Below, piece after piece: positions 5,073 through 5,609 of a stretch of DNA of 5,609 bases. Numbering within the stretch: the stretch's first letter is position 1; every line of letters starts with the position of its first letter. Source of the stretch: Candidatus Margulisiibacteriota bacterium (GTDB lineage: Bacteria; Margulisbacteria; WOR-1; JAUWWO01); NCBI GenBank assembly GCA_030616825.1, contig JAUWWO010000041.1:1-5609 (forward strand). The letters are read 5' to 3'. The notes beneath the pieces are model-generated. The model had not been told where the DNA came from and did no database searches. It saw nothing but the letters and a program-made list of their open reading frames with translations. The position numbers and the translations under genes were made by a program.

Positions 5073-5609
5073 ATGAATCGCTTTAAGAGAAATAAACTAG
5101 CCATGTTTGGCTCCACGATACTCGGCATCTTTGTGCTCTTGGCTGTCTTTGCGCCGGTGCTTGCACCTTACGATCCTTCTGAAATAGTTGAATCGGACAC
5201 CTTGCCTCCATCTTTTAAACATATTTTTGGTACAGACGACCTTGGGCGTGACGTGTTCAGTCGGGCTTTATACGGTGCAAGGATATCCCTTACAGTGGGT
5301 CTTGTTGCGGTTACTATAGCAATTTTAATCGGGACAGTTTTGGGAGCGATTTCAGGGTATTATGGAGGATTCCTGGGCTCAGTAATAATGCGTTTCGTCG
5401 ACGTCATGCTTGCCTTTCCATCAATATTTTTGATTCTAACGATCCAGGTTATGCTTACTCCTAACATCTATAATGTAATGATTGTAATAGGGCTGACCTC
5501 ATGGATGGGGGTAGCAAGGCTTGTCCGGGGAGAAGTCCTCTCAATCAAAGAAAGGCAATTTGTCGAGGCAGCGAGAGCCATTGGAGCAACTGATGCAAGG
5601 ATCATATTC
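5073..5609 (+). CDS. dppC: ABC transporter permease, DppC/OppC type (partial, cut by window end)
   Basis: This is the second channel subunit that pairs with the DppB-like protein. The visible 179 residues begin MNRFKRNKLAMFGSTILGIF. They carry a first membrane segment at about 11-30 ending in LAPYDP, then the hallmark HIFGTDDLGRDVFSRALYG at 50-68 and further membrane segments at about 71-95, 113-130 and 133-145. The EAA loop begins at residue 162 (QFVEAARAIGATDARIIF) where the window ends. Family members have about 280-300 residues, so roughly 100-120 are missing. ATG 5073 is the only start that includes the first segment, because TAG and TAA codons lie in frame at 5061-5066. The only possible ribosome binding site is GAGG within the G-run at 5054-5060, which belongs to the palindromic element and is 12 or more bases away. 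The ATPase genes (dppD, dppF) would be expected downstream. Confidence 0.92.
   Translation, partial: MNRFKRNKLAMFGSTILGIFVLLAVFAPVLAPYDPSEIVESDTLPPSFKHIFGTDDLGRDVFSRALYGARISLTVGLVAVTIAILIGTVLGAISGYYGGFLGSVIMRFVDVMLAFPSIFLILTIQVMLTPNIYNVMIVIGLTSWMGVARLVRGEVLSIKERQFVEAARAIGATDARIIF

Noticed and set aside
1..5609. CRISPR array, tRNA, rRNA or transposase
   Set aside because: I saw no spaced direct repeats, no tRNA- or rRNA-like stretch and no transposase motif in any frame.

Overview
The window looks like a piece of a diderm (Gram-negative-type), moderately AT-rich environmental bacterium. It carries type II secretion/type IV pilus genes, a lipoprotein solute-binding protein with its permeases, and two kinds of short repeat (a heptamer tandem array and a nested C/G-rich palindrome). 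From memory, repeats of this style are common in metagenome-derived genomes of lineages such as Nitrospirota and Omnitrophota, but the window does not fix the phylum.

Layout. (1) Bases 1-80 hold the last 25 codons of a methionyl-tRNA synthetase gene (metG). (2) Bases 127-1239 hold gspF/pilC, the inner-membrane platform protein of a type II secretion or type IV pilus machine. Its first ten codons read like the N-terminus of a TatD-family deoxyribonuclease. Because tatD often follows metG, this looks like a tatD gene cut down to its start and joined in frame to gspF. (3) Bases 1276-1686 hold a GspG-like pseudopilin with a strong ribosome binding site. (4) Bases 2259-1672 on the minus strand encode a 195-residue protein I do not recognise. 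Its 3' end overlaps the pseudopilin gene tail to tail by 15 bases. (5) Bases 2383-5609 hold a dipeptide/oligopeptide-type ABC importer operon in the order binding lipoprotein, DppB-like permease, DppC-like permease (cut by the window end). The ATPase genes are not in view and probably follow.

How they work together. GspF and GspG are parts of one envelope machine: the pseudopilin polymerises from the platform. The ABC genes form one uptake unit in which the lipoprotein captures a peptide-like ligand and the DppB/DppC pair forms the channel. The two plus-strand groups are separated by the minus-strand gene. A 123-base divergent intergenic region holds an apparent promoter for each direction. 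The promoter for the binding protein has a perfect extended -10 so close to the ATG that the mRNA is probably leaderless.

Main points for a second look: the tatD relic fused to gspF next to metG; the leaderless start of the binding-protein gene; a four-unit heptamer tandem repeat (28 bases, not a multiple of 3) inside that gene; a nested palindromic element between dppB and dppC whose right arm supplies the only visible ribosome binding site for dppC; and the unrecognised convergent gene. I did not find a convincing wholly new multi-gene system here.
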